Positions 9,939 through 18,348 of a DNA stretch of 64,000 bases are shown one piece after another. Numbering within the stretch: position 1 is the stretch's first letter; each line of letters starts with the position of its first letter. The DNA is from Chromatiales bacterium (GTDB lineage: Bacteria; Pseudomonadota; Gammaproteobacteria; UBA6429; Thiohalophilaceae): the NCBI GenBank assembly GCA_026984045.1, contig JALSSV010000013.1, positions 62,001-126,000 of the forward strand, given 5' to 3'. The position numbers and the translations under genes are program-made. The notes under the pieces were generated by a model. That model was not told where the DNA came from. It saw only the letters and a program-made list of their open reading frames with translations, and did not search any database.

Positions 9939-11819
9939 ATGTCCCGCTCCGAAACATTCAATTCCCCATCCGGAATCCGCAAACCGAGCCGCACCGAGCA
10001 GCGCGGCCTGGTGGCGGCACTGGCCATTCTGCTGCCGCTCATCGGGCTGGGTCTGCCCCTGCTGATGCCAACCGATCGGCATTGGGTGCTTCTGCCCCTG
10101 CACGCCGTGATCGAGGGGGCAGGCGCCATGACCGCCATCGGCCTGACCGCCCTGCTGCTCCTCTCCTGGCGGCATCTCGACCGCCGCTTTCAGCATGCCT
10201 GGGTCGCGGCGGCCTTCCTGGGCATGGGCATCCTCGACGGCCTGCACGCCCTGCTGCCGCCGGGCAACGGCTTCGTCTGGCTGCATTCGGCGGCCACCTG
10301 CTTGGGCGGCCTGCTGTTCGCCGGCCAGTGGTTCGATGTGCGCTGGACGCCGGCCCGCCTCCGCCGCTTCCTGCCTGCCACCATCGTGCTGGCCCTGGCG
10401 CTGGGCCTGCCGACCCTGTTCCTGCCCCACTGGCCCCTGGCCATGCTCGAGGAAGATGGCCGCTTCACCACCGCCGCCCGGATCATCAATCTTCTCGGCG
10501 GCAGCGGCTTCCTGATCGGTGCGGCCTGGTTCCTGCTCGCCTACCTGCGGCGCGGTCAGAGCGAGACCATCGTGTTCGCCATCATCGGGATCCTGTTCGG
10601 CGTGGCCGGGCTGGCCTTCGACCTCTCGCGCCTGTGGGATGCCCCCTGGTGGTGGTGGCACCTGCTGCGGCTTGCCGCCTATGGCGCCGCCCTGTTCCAT
10701 CTGGCCAATCGCCTGCGAGAACTGTTCCACGAGCGCCAGACCGTGGAACGGGCCTACCGGGCGGTGGTGGAATCGGCCCAGGAAGCGATCATCGTGATCG
10801 ACGAGTACGGGCACATCGAACGCTTCAACCCCGCCGCCGAGAGCCTGTTCGGCTGGACGGCGGGCGAGGCCGTCGGCCGCAACGTGCGGATCCTGATGCC
10901 CGAGCCCCATCACAGCCGTCACGACGACTACCTGCGCAACTACCGCGCCGGCCACGGCGCCGGGATGATGGGCCAGCCGAAGGACTTGTGGGGAGTACGC
11001 CGTGACGGCAGCCTGATTCCGGTCCGCCTGCAGCTGAGCGAGACCCGCATCGAGGGCCGGCGCAAGTTCATCGGCTTCCTGCAGGATCTGCGCGAATGGC
11101 ACCAGGCCCGGGAAGAGCGGGACGCCACCGCCTGCCAGCTCGAATTCACCACCCGCGACTTCCAGGAGCTGACCTATTCCCTGTCCCACGACATCCGCAC
11201 GCCCCTGCGCGCCATCGACGGCTTCAGCGCCCTGCTCGAGGAGGACTTCGGCAACCGTCTCGACGAAACCGGCCACGACTATCTGCGCCGGATCCGTGCC
11301 GCCTCCCAGCGCATGGGCGAGATGCTCGACGACGCCCGGCGCCTGTACTACTACCGCCAGCACGACATGGATCCCACCCAGGTCAACCTGAGCGAGATCG
11401 CCGAGCACATCCTGCAGTCCCTGCGCGAGCAGTTCCCCGGGCGCCACGTGATGTGCCGCGTGCAGCCGGCCCTGTTCGTGTTCGGGGATCGGCGCATGTT
11501 GCACGAACTGCTCTACGAGCTGCTCGACAACGCCTTCAAGTTCACCGCGCCCCGGGAAGAAGGCCGCATCGAGTTCGGTGCCCGGCAGGCGAACGACGGA
11601 CTGGCCTACTTCGTGCGCGACAATGGCATCGGTTTCGAGCGCCGCTACGCCGACAAGCTGTTCCGCACCTTCGAGCGCCTGCATGGCCACGAGTTCGAGG
11701 GCACCGGCATGGGCCTGGCCCGCGCCCAGCGCATCGTGGAACTGCACAACGGCCGAATCAACGCCGACGCGGAACCCGACGGCGGCACCACCCTCTGGTT
11801 CACCCTGCATCTGGAATGA
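9939..11819 (+). CDS. Membrane sensor histidine kinase with multi-pass (MASE3-like) N-terminal sensor and PAS
   Basis: 626 aa. The first ~265 residues contain about seven hydrophobic segments and the string GILDGLHALLP, which is reminiscent of the MASE3 membrane sensor; that family call is tentative. A PAS domain follows (~275-390; RAVVESAQEAIIVIDEYGHIE). HisKA carries His417 in LTYSLSHDIRTP. The ATPase region has LLYELLDNAFKFT, RDNGIGFE and GTGMGLARAQRIVE. Its catalytic half is closely similar to the preceding kinase (both have YADKLF followed by FxRLHGxEFxGTG), so the two kinases share a recent origin with exchanged sensor regions. Ligand unknown; a membrane-soluble or membrane-state signal is inferred. 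Confidence 0.9.
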   Translation: MSRSETFNSPSGIRKPSRTEQRGLVAALAILLPLIGLGLPLLMPTDRHWVLLPLHAVIEGAGAMTAIGLTALLLLSWRHLDRRFQHAWVAAAFLGMGILDGLHALLPPGNGFVWLHSAATCLGGLLFAGQWFDVRWTPARLRRFLPATIVLALALGLPTLFLPHWPLAMLEEDGRFTTAARIINLLGGSGFLIGAAWFLLAYLRRGQSETIVFAIIGILFGVAGLAFDLSRLWDAPWWWWHLLRLAAYGAALFHLANRLRELFHERQTVERAYRAVVESAQEAIIVIDEYGHIERFNPAAESLFGWTAGEAVGRNVRILMPEPHHSRHDDYLRNYRAGHGAGMMGQPKDLWGVRRDGSLIPVRLQLSETRIEGRRKFIGFLQDLREWHQAREERDATACQLEFTTRDFQELTYSLSHDIRTPLRAIDGFSALLEEDFGNRLDETGHDYLRRIRAASQRMGEMLDDARRLYYYRQHDMDPTQVNLSEIAEHILQSLREQFPGRHVMCRVQPALFVFGDRRMLHELLYELLDNAFKFTAPREEGRIEFGARQANDGLAYFVRDNGIGFERRYADKLFRTFERLHGHEFEGTGMGLARAQRIVELHNGRINADAEPDGGTTLWFTLHLE

Positions 11820-11879
11820 GCCCATGGGTCACGACAAGGCCATCCGCAACCCCTCTCTCCCGTCGACGGAAACCAAATC

Positions 11880-12824
11880 ATGAACCTGACGATCCGCCTC
11901 CTGCGCCTGTTCGCCGCCGGCCTCGCACCCCTGACCCTGGCCGGGGCCGTGGCCGCCTACGGATTCCCGTCGCTGTTCCTGCCCTTCGGCCAGATCTTCA
12001 AGGGCCTGTTCGCCGTGACCATGTTCGCCCTGGGGGTGGTGCTGGAGCCGACCGAGCTGCGCGAGACCCTGCGTCATCCGGGGCGCATCGGCCTGGGCGT
12101 GCTCACCCAGTACACGGTGATGCCGGCGCTGGCCTTCGCCGTGGCCACGACCGCCGGCCTGCCGCCGCCGGTGGCCCTGGGCTTCATCATCGTCGGCGCG
12201 GCGCCGGGGGCCATGGCCAGCAACGTGATCGTCTACCTGGCCGGCGGGGCAGTGGCCTTCTCCATCGCCATGACCACCGTGGCCACCTTTCTCTCGCCGC
12301 TGCTGACCCCGGCCCTGGTGGAATGGCTGGGCGGGCGGTTGCTGCCCATCCCCTTCTGGGGCATGCTCAAGACCATCCTGTTCATCGTGGTCCTGCCGCT
12401 GGGCGCCGGCATGCTCCTGCATCGCCGCCTGGGCCGCCTGAAGGCGCTGGCCGGCGAGATCGCCCCGGCCCTGGCGGCCCTGGCCATCATCCTCATCTGC
12501 AGCTACGCGGTGGCCGCCAACCACGCCCGTCTCCGAACCGTGGGCCTCGACGTCTTCGCCCTGGTGGTGCTGCTCAACGCGCTGGGCTACGCCGCCGGCG
12601 GGTTCCTGGCCCGGCTCTACCGCTTCGACTTCCGCCACCGCCTGGCGCTGGCCATCGAGATCGGCATGCAGAACGCCGGCCTCGGCGTGGTGCTGGCCCT
12701 GGAACACTTCCGCGACACCCCAGAGACCGCCCTGCCGGGCGCCCTGTTCGCGGTCTGGTGCATCGTCACCGCAGCCGGCGCCAGCGCCGTGCTGCGCCGG
12801 CGGGAACGGCTGGCGACCCTCTGA
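11880..12824 (+). CDS. Bile acid:sodium symporter (BASS/SBF) family transporter
   Basis: 314 aa with about nine to ten hydrophobic segments over its whole length. The family's conserved blocks are present: FAVTMFALGVVLEP with the core Ala-Leu-Gly, GFIIVGAAPGAMASNVIVYLAGG, and EIGMQNAGLGVVLA, where the unwound crossing helices of this fold lie. Bacterial members carry organic anions, often keto-acids, by sodium symport; the substrate here cannot be read from sequence. It begins 60 bp after the histidine kinase on the same strand. The kinase-transporter pairing may mean a shared signal molecule, which is speculation. Confidence 0.9.
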   Translation: MNLTIRLLRLFAAGLAPLTLAGAVAAYGFPSLFLPFGQIFKGLFAVTMFALGVVLEPTELRETLRHPGRIGLGVLTQYTVMPALAFAVATTAGLPPPVALGFIIVGAAPGAMASNVIVYLAGGAVAFSIAMTTVATFLSPLLTPALVEWLGGRLLPIPFWGMLKTILFIVVLPLGAGMLLHRRLGRLKALAGEIAPALAALAIILICSYAVAANHARLRTVGLDVFALVVLLNALGYAAGGFLARLYRFDFRHRLALAIEIGMQNAGLGVVLALEHFRDTPETALPGALFAVWCIVTAAGASAVLRRRERLATL

Positions 12825-12941
12825 ACAAGGGAAAAAACGGGAAATCCGTTCCAGAACCGGCAAAAAGGCGACCGGGGACTAAACCTTTCCGCATAAATCG
12901 GCTATATTCGCCTTCCCCTACGGATTACGAGGTTTTTCCCG

Positions 12942-13034
12942 ATGCTGAAGCACAGTTATCACGCCCGTCTGTCGCTCTGGCACGTGGTTCTGGCCGTGAT
13001 CCTGCTGGCCGTCACCCTGCCACTGTTCGCCTGA
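12942..13034 (+). CDS. Possible 30-aa single-span membrane peptide
   Basis: A short frame with start ATG at 12942, GAGG-type ribosome site (12929-12932) nine bases upstream, and a TATATT (12903-12908) candidate -10 in an AT-richer stretch. The predicted peptide has a basic/His start (MLKHSYHARL) and one long hydrophobic segment ending LPLFA. It stops one base before the convergent GGDEF-EAL gene end. No family recognised. Signals and composition look like a real small protein, but conservation has not been tested. Confidence 0.4.
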   Translation: MLKHSYHARLSLWHVVLAVILLAVTLPLFA

Positions 13035-15371
13035 TCAGGCACGCCCGCCCGGCAACAGGGCCGGCCGCCGGGCCTGCCACTGTTGCAGGAACCTGCGCAT
13101 CGCCTTCGCCGGGAGCGGTCGGGCGAAATGATAGCCCTGGAAGCGGGCACAACCGTCCGCGGCCAGCAGCCGCGCCTGCTCGGCGCTCTCCACCCCCTCG
13201 GCCAGCACCGGGATGCCGAGACTGACCCCGAGGCCGATGATGCTGCGGATCAGCTGCCGGTCCCGCGCGTCGCTGAGGATGTCCTTGACGAAACCCTTGT
13301 CGATCTTGAGTTCACTGATGGGCAACTTGCTCAGCAGGCTCAGGGAGGAATAGCCGGTGCCGAAGTCATCCAGCGAAATCCCCAGCCCCTCGTCGCGCAG
13401 CCCCTCCAGCAGGCCGCGGGCGTGTTCCATGTCCTCGATGAACAGGCTCTCGGTGATCTCCACCACCAGCTCCCGATTGTCCAGACGGTGGGTCTGGTGC
13501 TGCGCCAGCAGGTGCATCACGAAGCCCGGATCGAACAACTGGCTCACCGAGGCGTTGATGGCCAGGCGAAACACCGGTGCCGACGAGCCCTTGGTCAGGA
13601 AGGTTTCGCTTTCGCTCAGCGCCTGCGCCACCACGTACCGCCCCAGATCGGGCATCATGCCCATGCTCTCGGCCACCGGCAGAAACTCCTCGGGGGGAAC
13701 CTCACCGATGGCCGCACTGTGCCAGCGCAACAGGGCCTCGGCGCCGATCACCTGACCTGAAGCGGTCTCGATCTGGGGCTGGTAGACCAGCGAGAACTCC
13801 GCCTGCTCCAGGGCATGGGCCAGGGCCCGCTCGATGCGCCCCGCCCGTTTCCGCCGTTGTTCGAGCTGTTCCGTGTAGACGTGGATGCCGTCACGCAGTC
13901 GCTTGGCCTCGTACATGGCCATGTCGGCTTTGCGCAACAGTTCCTCGAAATCGCGCCCGTCCTCCGGGGACTGGGCCACCCCGATACTGGCGCGAATGCT
14001 GAAATGCAGGCCCGCTTCCTGGATGGGTTGCTTGAGTTCGGCCAGGAAGCGCTGGCAGTGGTGACGCATGGCCTCGTCGAAACGCCCCCGACAGAGCACG
14101 ATGAACTCGTCACCCCCGTGGCGGATCAGCAACTCCGCGGCAAACACCGCCCCCAGCCGCTGCGCCACCACCCGCAGGATGGCGTCACCCACCGTGTGGC
14201 CGTGCAGGTCGTTGATGGCCTTGAAGTTGTCGAGATCCACGTACAGCAGGCAGAACCGTTCCCGGCCGTCACGCCGCCAGGCATGAAACCCCTCGGTGAG
14301 GTAGCGCCGGTTGGGCAGGCCGGTGAGCTGATCGTGACAGGCCAGGTGCGCCAGTTGCCGCTCGGCGGCCGCCTCCTGGCGGGCCTGGTAGCGCACCATC
14401 AGGAACAGCACCCCATCGAGCAGCAGGATCAGGAATCCGGTCCAGGCGGCCGAGCGGGCGAAGCGCCCCAGCAGCTCGGACAGAGGCAGCCCGGTGACGA
14501 TGTAGTTGCGGTAGAGCGGCTCGTAGCTGAGCATGGCCAGAATCCACTGACCATGAAAATCCGGGGCATAGAGGGCGAAATGGCGTGCCGGTCGCAGAGT
14601 GTCCTCCGCAATGCCCTGTTTGCGCGCCGCCGCCCGGTAATACCGTACCAGCTTCTCGGCCACCGGCCGGCCATAGTAGCGCTCCCGATCCCCGGGCTCG
14701 ATATAGGAACCGTACTGACGATAGAAATCCTCGCGCACCACCACGAAACGCACCTGGCTCGGAAGCATGGCCTGGGACCAGATACTGTAGGAGGTATCCA
14801 GCTTGATGCCGGTGGTCATCACCGCCTGCAGGCGGCCCCGGGCATCGCGCAGCGGATAGCGCAGGGGAATCACCCACTGACGCAGGGCCGGCATGTAATA
14901 GGTGCGACCGATGACCATGCGCCTGGCCTCGAGGGTGCGGCGGAAGGAGTCGGCCGTGTGGGGATTCTGCAACAGGTTGGGCAGGCGCTGGCGATCGATG
15001 TTGAAGGAGGTCAGCACCAGGTTGCCGGCCGGATCCGCCAGGCCGAATCCCGCCAGCTCGGGATTGTGGCGCAGCAGCCGGTCCACCCGCGCCCGGGCCG
15101 ACGGCGATCCCTGCAGGCCACCGAGCTCCAGCAGCCGCTCGCCGAGCAGGGCCAGCAGGGCCTCGTACTTGCGCATCACGCCCTGCTGGGAACTGGCCAC
15201 CAGATCGTTGGCATAGCCCAGCTCGGTGCGCGCGGCCCCGCTCACCAGTCGCCACTGCAGGAACAGGACGGCCACCCCCAGCAACAGCGAAGCCAGCACC
15301 GTATACCGGTAGATGCGCCACAGGCGCTGGGGAGAAAGGCGCCCGGCGGGGGCTCGGCGGGATCGCGGCAT
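13035..15371 (-). CDS. Membrane GGDEF-EAL protein (c-di-GMP synthesis/hydrolysis) with extracytoplasmic sensor
   Basis: 778 aa from the ATG at 15371; an in-frame TTG at 15410 is less likely. A basic N-terminus precedes a membrane segment (~20-40), then a ~280-residue periplasmic region of the double-Cache type (contains YYMPALRQWVIPLRYP), and a second membrane segment near 310-330. The GGDEF domain has RHGGDEF with the motif at residues 419-423. The EAL domain has an intact GAEALLRW (545-547 = EAL), [20 protein letters not shown] and ELKIDKGFVKDI, so phosphodiesterase activity is likely. Transcribed away from the three tandem receiver-GGDEF-EAL genes, which lie divergently upstream. Confidence 0.92.
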   Translation of the reverse strand: MPRSRRAPAGRLSPQRLWRIYRYTVLASLLLGVAVLFLQWRLVSGAARTELGYANDLVASSQQGVMRKYEALLALLGERLLELGGLQGSPSARARVDRLLRHNPELAGFGLADPAGNLVLTSFNIDRQRLPNLLQNPHTADSFRRTLEARRMVIGRTYYMPALRQWVIPLRYPLRDARGRLQAVMTTGIKLDTSYSIWSQAMLPSQVRFVVVREDFYRQYGSYIEPGDRERYYGRPVAEKLVRYYRAAARKQGIAEDTLRPARHFALYAPDFHGQWILAMLSYEPLYRNYIVTGLPLSELLGRFARSAAWTGFLILLLDGVLFLMVRYQARQEAAAERQLAHLACHDQLTGLPNRRYLTEGFHAWRRDGRERFCLLYVDLDNFKAINDLHGHTVGDAILRVVAQRLGAVFAAELLIRHGGDEFIVLCRGRFDEAMRHHCQRFLAELKQPIQEAGLHFSIRASIGVAQSPEDGRDFEELLRKADMAMYEAKRLRDGIHVYTEQLEQRRKRAGRIERALAHALEQAEFSLVYQPQIETASGQVIGAEALLRWHSAAIGEVPPEEFLPVAESMGMMPDLGRYVVAQALSESETFLTKGSSAPVFRLAINASVSQLFDPGFVMHLLAQHQTHRLDNRELVVEITESLFIEDMEHARGLLEGLRDEGLGISLDDFGTGYSSLSLLSKLPISELKIDKGFVKDILSDARDRQLIRSIIGLGVSLGIPVLAEGVESAEQARLLAADGCARFQGYHFARPLPAKAMRRFLQQWQARRPALLPGGRA

Positions 15372-15602
15372 CAGGCTGGCAGAGGGATCATGACCTTTCA
15401 AGCCTAGCAAGCCCTGGACCGATTACAAGCCGCCTCGAGACAGCGGGAACGGGGCGCAGGGCTGCCGTTTTCGCAAATCCGCCTCAAGTCCCCACCCGGC
15501 TTGCCGATACCTTTCTACTGGAACTCCCGACAATCCGCCAACAGATCCGAACCGGCACAGCGAACCGGATGCCCGCCCGTGCCGCACGGCCCGAACCCGT
15601 TC

Positions 15603-18161
15603 ATGCACAAGATCCTCTACATCGAAAGCTCCTCCCGGCACCGCAACGCCCTGACCCGGATGCTCTCCAACGACGATTTCGTGGTGCTGGCCATCGAGAA
15701 GCTGGAGGACGGCCGGCGGCTGCTGCAGTCGGTGGCCGACGATCTGCAGTACGACGCGGTGATCCTGAGCTGGCCGGCGGATCTGGGCTCGGCGCCCCGG
15801 GGGCTGCTGGATCTGCTCAAGTCACCGGATCTGGCCGGCCTGCCGGTGCTGGTGATGGCCCGCGAGGCCGATGCCGACAAGCTGGCCTGGGTCACCGGCC
15901 GCAGCCGCACCGCCTTCCTGCTGTGGAAGGACTGGCGCGAGACGGGCGAGACCCTGCGCCGCCTGCTGGCCACCCCGGCACCGCCGCCGGTACTGGCCGA
16001 ACAGCTCGCCGACGATCCGGTGCGGGTGCTGCTGGTGGACGACTCGCCCACCTCCCGGGCCAAGTTTCGCAAGCTGCTCACTGGGGCCGGTTTCGCGGTG
16101 GAGATCGCGGGCGACGGACCGGCAGCCCTGGCCGCCCTCGAACTCGGCGCCTTCGACATCGTGCTCATCGACTATTTCATGCCGAACATGAACGGCGACG
16201 AGCTGCTGCAGCAGATCCGCAGCCGACCGAAGACAGCCCACCTGCACTGCGTGATCCTCACCGCCGCCTACCTGGATACGGTGATCACCGGCGCCCTGGA
16301 ATCCGGCGCGGTGGAATGCCTGCTGAAGAACGAGTCGGATGCCCTGATCCTGGCCCGCCTGGGCGTGATCAGCCGCCTGGTACGCAGTGACCGCCAGCAG
16401 CATCAGGAACGCCAGCGACTGGCCGGCATCCTCGCCTCGGTGGGCGACGGCGTATACGGCGTGGACCGGGAGCTGCACATCACCTTCGCCAACCCCGCCA
16501 CCCTGCGGATCCTCGGCCACGAACGGCTCGAGGATCTCACCGGCCGCTGCCCCGTGGAGGTCTTCCACCGTGGCCTGGCCTTCGATGCCGACACCGGCAA
16601 GGTCATGCAGCTTCTGCGCCGCGCGGTGGAGGCGGGCGAGGCGGCCGAGCACGTGGAGGCCCGCTACGTGCGAAGCGACGACACCCGCCTGGCGGTGGAG
16701 CTGACCATCCTGCCGCTGGAGATCGATGGCGCCCGCGAAGGCGCGGTGGTGGCCTTCCGCGACATCTCCGACCGCAAGCTGCTGGAGGAAGAGCTCAAGT
16801 GGCAGGCCAGCCATGATCAGCTCACCCGCCTGCTCAATCGCAAGTTCTTCGAAGACGCCCTGGACAGGGAAGTGCGGCGCCTGCGCCGCAGCGACGAGAC
16901 CAGCGCCCTGCTGTACATCGATCTCGACCGCTTCAAATACATCAACGACACCATCGGTCACACCGCCGGCGACCGCCTCCTGATCGAGATCAGCGAACAG
17001 CTCAAGCAGCGCCTGCGCCGCTCGGACCTGCTGGCCCGAATCGGTGGCGACGAGTTCGCGGTGCTGTTGCACGACATCGATCCGGGCAAGGTCGTGGGAC
17101 TGGCCGAGGCCTTCCGCCATGTGCTCGAGAACTACACCTTCACCCACGAGGGCCGGCAGTACGCGGTCAATGGCAGCATCGGGGTGGCCCTGATCGACCG
17201 CCATTGCCGCTCCGCCGGCAACGTGCTGGCCAACGCCGATCTGGCCTGCCACATGGCCAAGGGCAAGGGCCGCAACCAGACCCATCTCTACGACCAGCAC
17301 ACCGAGGACAAGCTGGCCATGGATCTGGACCTGGGCTGGTCCATCCGCCTCAACACCGCCCTGGAGAAAAACGAGTTCGTGCTCGCCTACCAGCCCATCG
17401 TGGCCATGAACGAGATCGATCTGGACCACCTGCCGGACCAACCCGGCGAGCTGTGGAACGATCTGCTTACCGCCGGCGTGCAGGACGTGTTCTACGAAGT
17501 GCTGGTGCGCCTGCGTGGCCAGGACGGCAAGCTGATCCCGCCCGGGGCCTTCATGCCCACCGCCGAGCGTTTCAATCTCATGCAGCGGGTCGACGCGTGG
17601 GTGATCAACGCGGCGCTGGAGACCCTGGCCAGCAACCACCGCTCGGGCAACATGGTCAAGCTCTCCCTCAACCTCTCGGGGCAGAGCATCGACAACGACG
17701 AGGTGCTGCACACCCTCAAGGCCGGCATCGATCTCCACGGCCTCACCCCCGCGGACATCCTGCTCGAGATCACCGAGAGCTGCGCCATCCACAAGGTGGA
17801 AGCGGCCCAGCAGTTCATCCGCGCCATGAAGGAACTGGGCTGCTTCTTCGCCCTCGACGACTTCGGTTCCGGCTACAGCTCCTTCGGCCAGCTCAAGCAC
17901 CTGCCGGTGGACATCATCAAGATCGACGGCCAGTTCATCCGCCACATCGGCCACGATCCCATGGATCGGGCCATCGTCGAGTCGATGGTCAACATCGCCC
18001 ACTCCCTGGGCAAGAAGATCGTCGCCGAATTCGTGGAGGATGCCGAAAGCCTGCGCCAACTGGCCGCCTGCGGCGTGGACTACGTGCAGGGCTACTACCT
18101 CACCCCCGCCCTCGACCGCCTGCCCTCGCTGGACATCTGCAACTCCTCCCTGGTGGGCTGA
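15603..18161 (+). CDS. Response regulator with PAS-GGDEF-EAL, paralogue 1 of 3
   Basis: 852 aa from the ATG at 15603 (MHKILYIES). Order: a receiver-like domain without phosphorylation residues (~1-125), a true receiver (~138-260) with DD pair in LLVDDSP and phosphoacceptor D190 in VLIDYFMP, PAS (~270-395), GGDEF (RIGGDEF, motif 481-485), and an EAL-type domain. The GGDEF active site is intact. In the EAL domain the signature is EVL (632-634), and about 20 extra residues sit between YQPI (596) and that site; downstream motifs EITESCA, DDFGSGYSS and IIKIDGQF are kept. It may bind c-di-GMP more than degrade it (inference). Paralogues 2 and 3 follow directly. Confidence 0.92.
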   Translation: MHKILYIESSSRHRNALTRMLSNDDFVVLAIEKLEDGRRLLQSVADDLQYDAVILSWPADLGSAPRGLLDLLKSPDLAGLPVLVMAREADADKLAWVTGRSRTAFLLWKDWRETGETLRRLLATPAPPPVLAEQLADDPVRVLLVDDSPTSRAKFRKLLTGAGFAVEIAGDGPAALAALELGAFDIVLIDYFMPNMNGDELLQQIRSRPKTAHLHCVILTAAYLDTVITGALESGAVECLLKNESDALILARLGVISRLVRSDRQQHQERQRLAGILASVGDGVYGVDRELHITFANPATLRILGHERLEDLTGRCPVEVFHRGLAFDADTGKVMQLLRRAVEAGEAAEHVEARYVRSDDTRLAVELTILPLEIDGAREGAVVAFRDISDRKLLEEELKWQASHDQLTRLLNRKFFEDALDREVRRLRRSDETSALLYIDLDRFKYINDTIGHTAGDRLLIEISEQLKQRLRRSDLLARIGGDEFAVLLHDIDPGKVVGLAEAFRHVLENYTFTHEGRQYAVNGSIGVALIDRHCRSAGNVLANADLACHMAKGKGRNQTHLYDQHTEDKLAMDLDLGWSIRLNTALEKNEFVLAYQPIVAMNEIDLDHLPDQPGELWNDLLTAGVQDVFYEVLVRLRGQDGKLIPPGAFMPTAERFNLMQRVDAWVINAALETLASNHRSGNMVKLSLNLSGQSIDNDEVLHTLKAGIDLHGLTPADILLEITESCAIHKVEAAQQFIRAMKELGCFFALDDFGSGYSSFGQLKHLPVDIIKIDGQFIRHIGHDPMDRAIVESMVNIAHSLGKKIVAEFVEDAESLRQLAACGVDYVQGYYLTPALDRLPSLDICNSSLVG

Positions 18162-18254
18162 GGGCGGCAGACCGGCAACGCCTCCTTTTGCAGCAAGACA
18201 AGGGTGCAGAATTAAACCCATACTAAATTAATTCATTCTAAAGTATGAATACTT

Positions 18255-18272
18255 GATGACATTTCCGTCATC
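18255..18272 (+). promoter_or_regulatory. Hairpin/dyad element upstream of paralogue 2
   Basis: In the AT-rich 187-bp spacer, AAGTATGAATACTT (18241-18254) is a perfect dyad and is followed at once by GATGAC-N6-GTCATC (18255-18272). Both lie about 80-100 bp upstream of the start of the second receiver-GGDEF-EAL gene. They are candidate operator sites; no matching pair was seen before paralogue 3. Confidence 0.35.
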
Positions 18273-18348
18273 TGCGTCTAGACTCCTGCTCAACATTTTT
18301 CACAAACGATCCAGAAAACGTTGTCTGCAAGGATGCGCCCCCCATCCT

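Noticed and set aside
7707-11825. Open frame of about 1370 codons on the minus strand
   Set aside because: It lies exactly antisense to mlaC-like and both histidine kinase genes; its product is a Gly/Val/His/Gln-rich string without domains, as expected for a GC-rich shadow frame.
15822-18221. Minus-strand open frame of about 800 codons
   Set aside because: Antisense of the first receiver-GGDEF-EAL gene; no recognisable domain.
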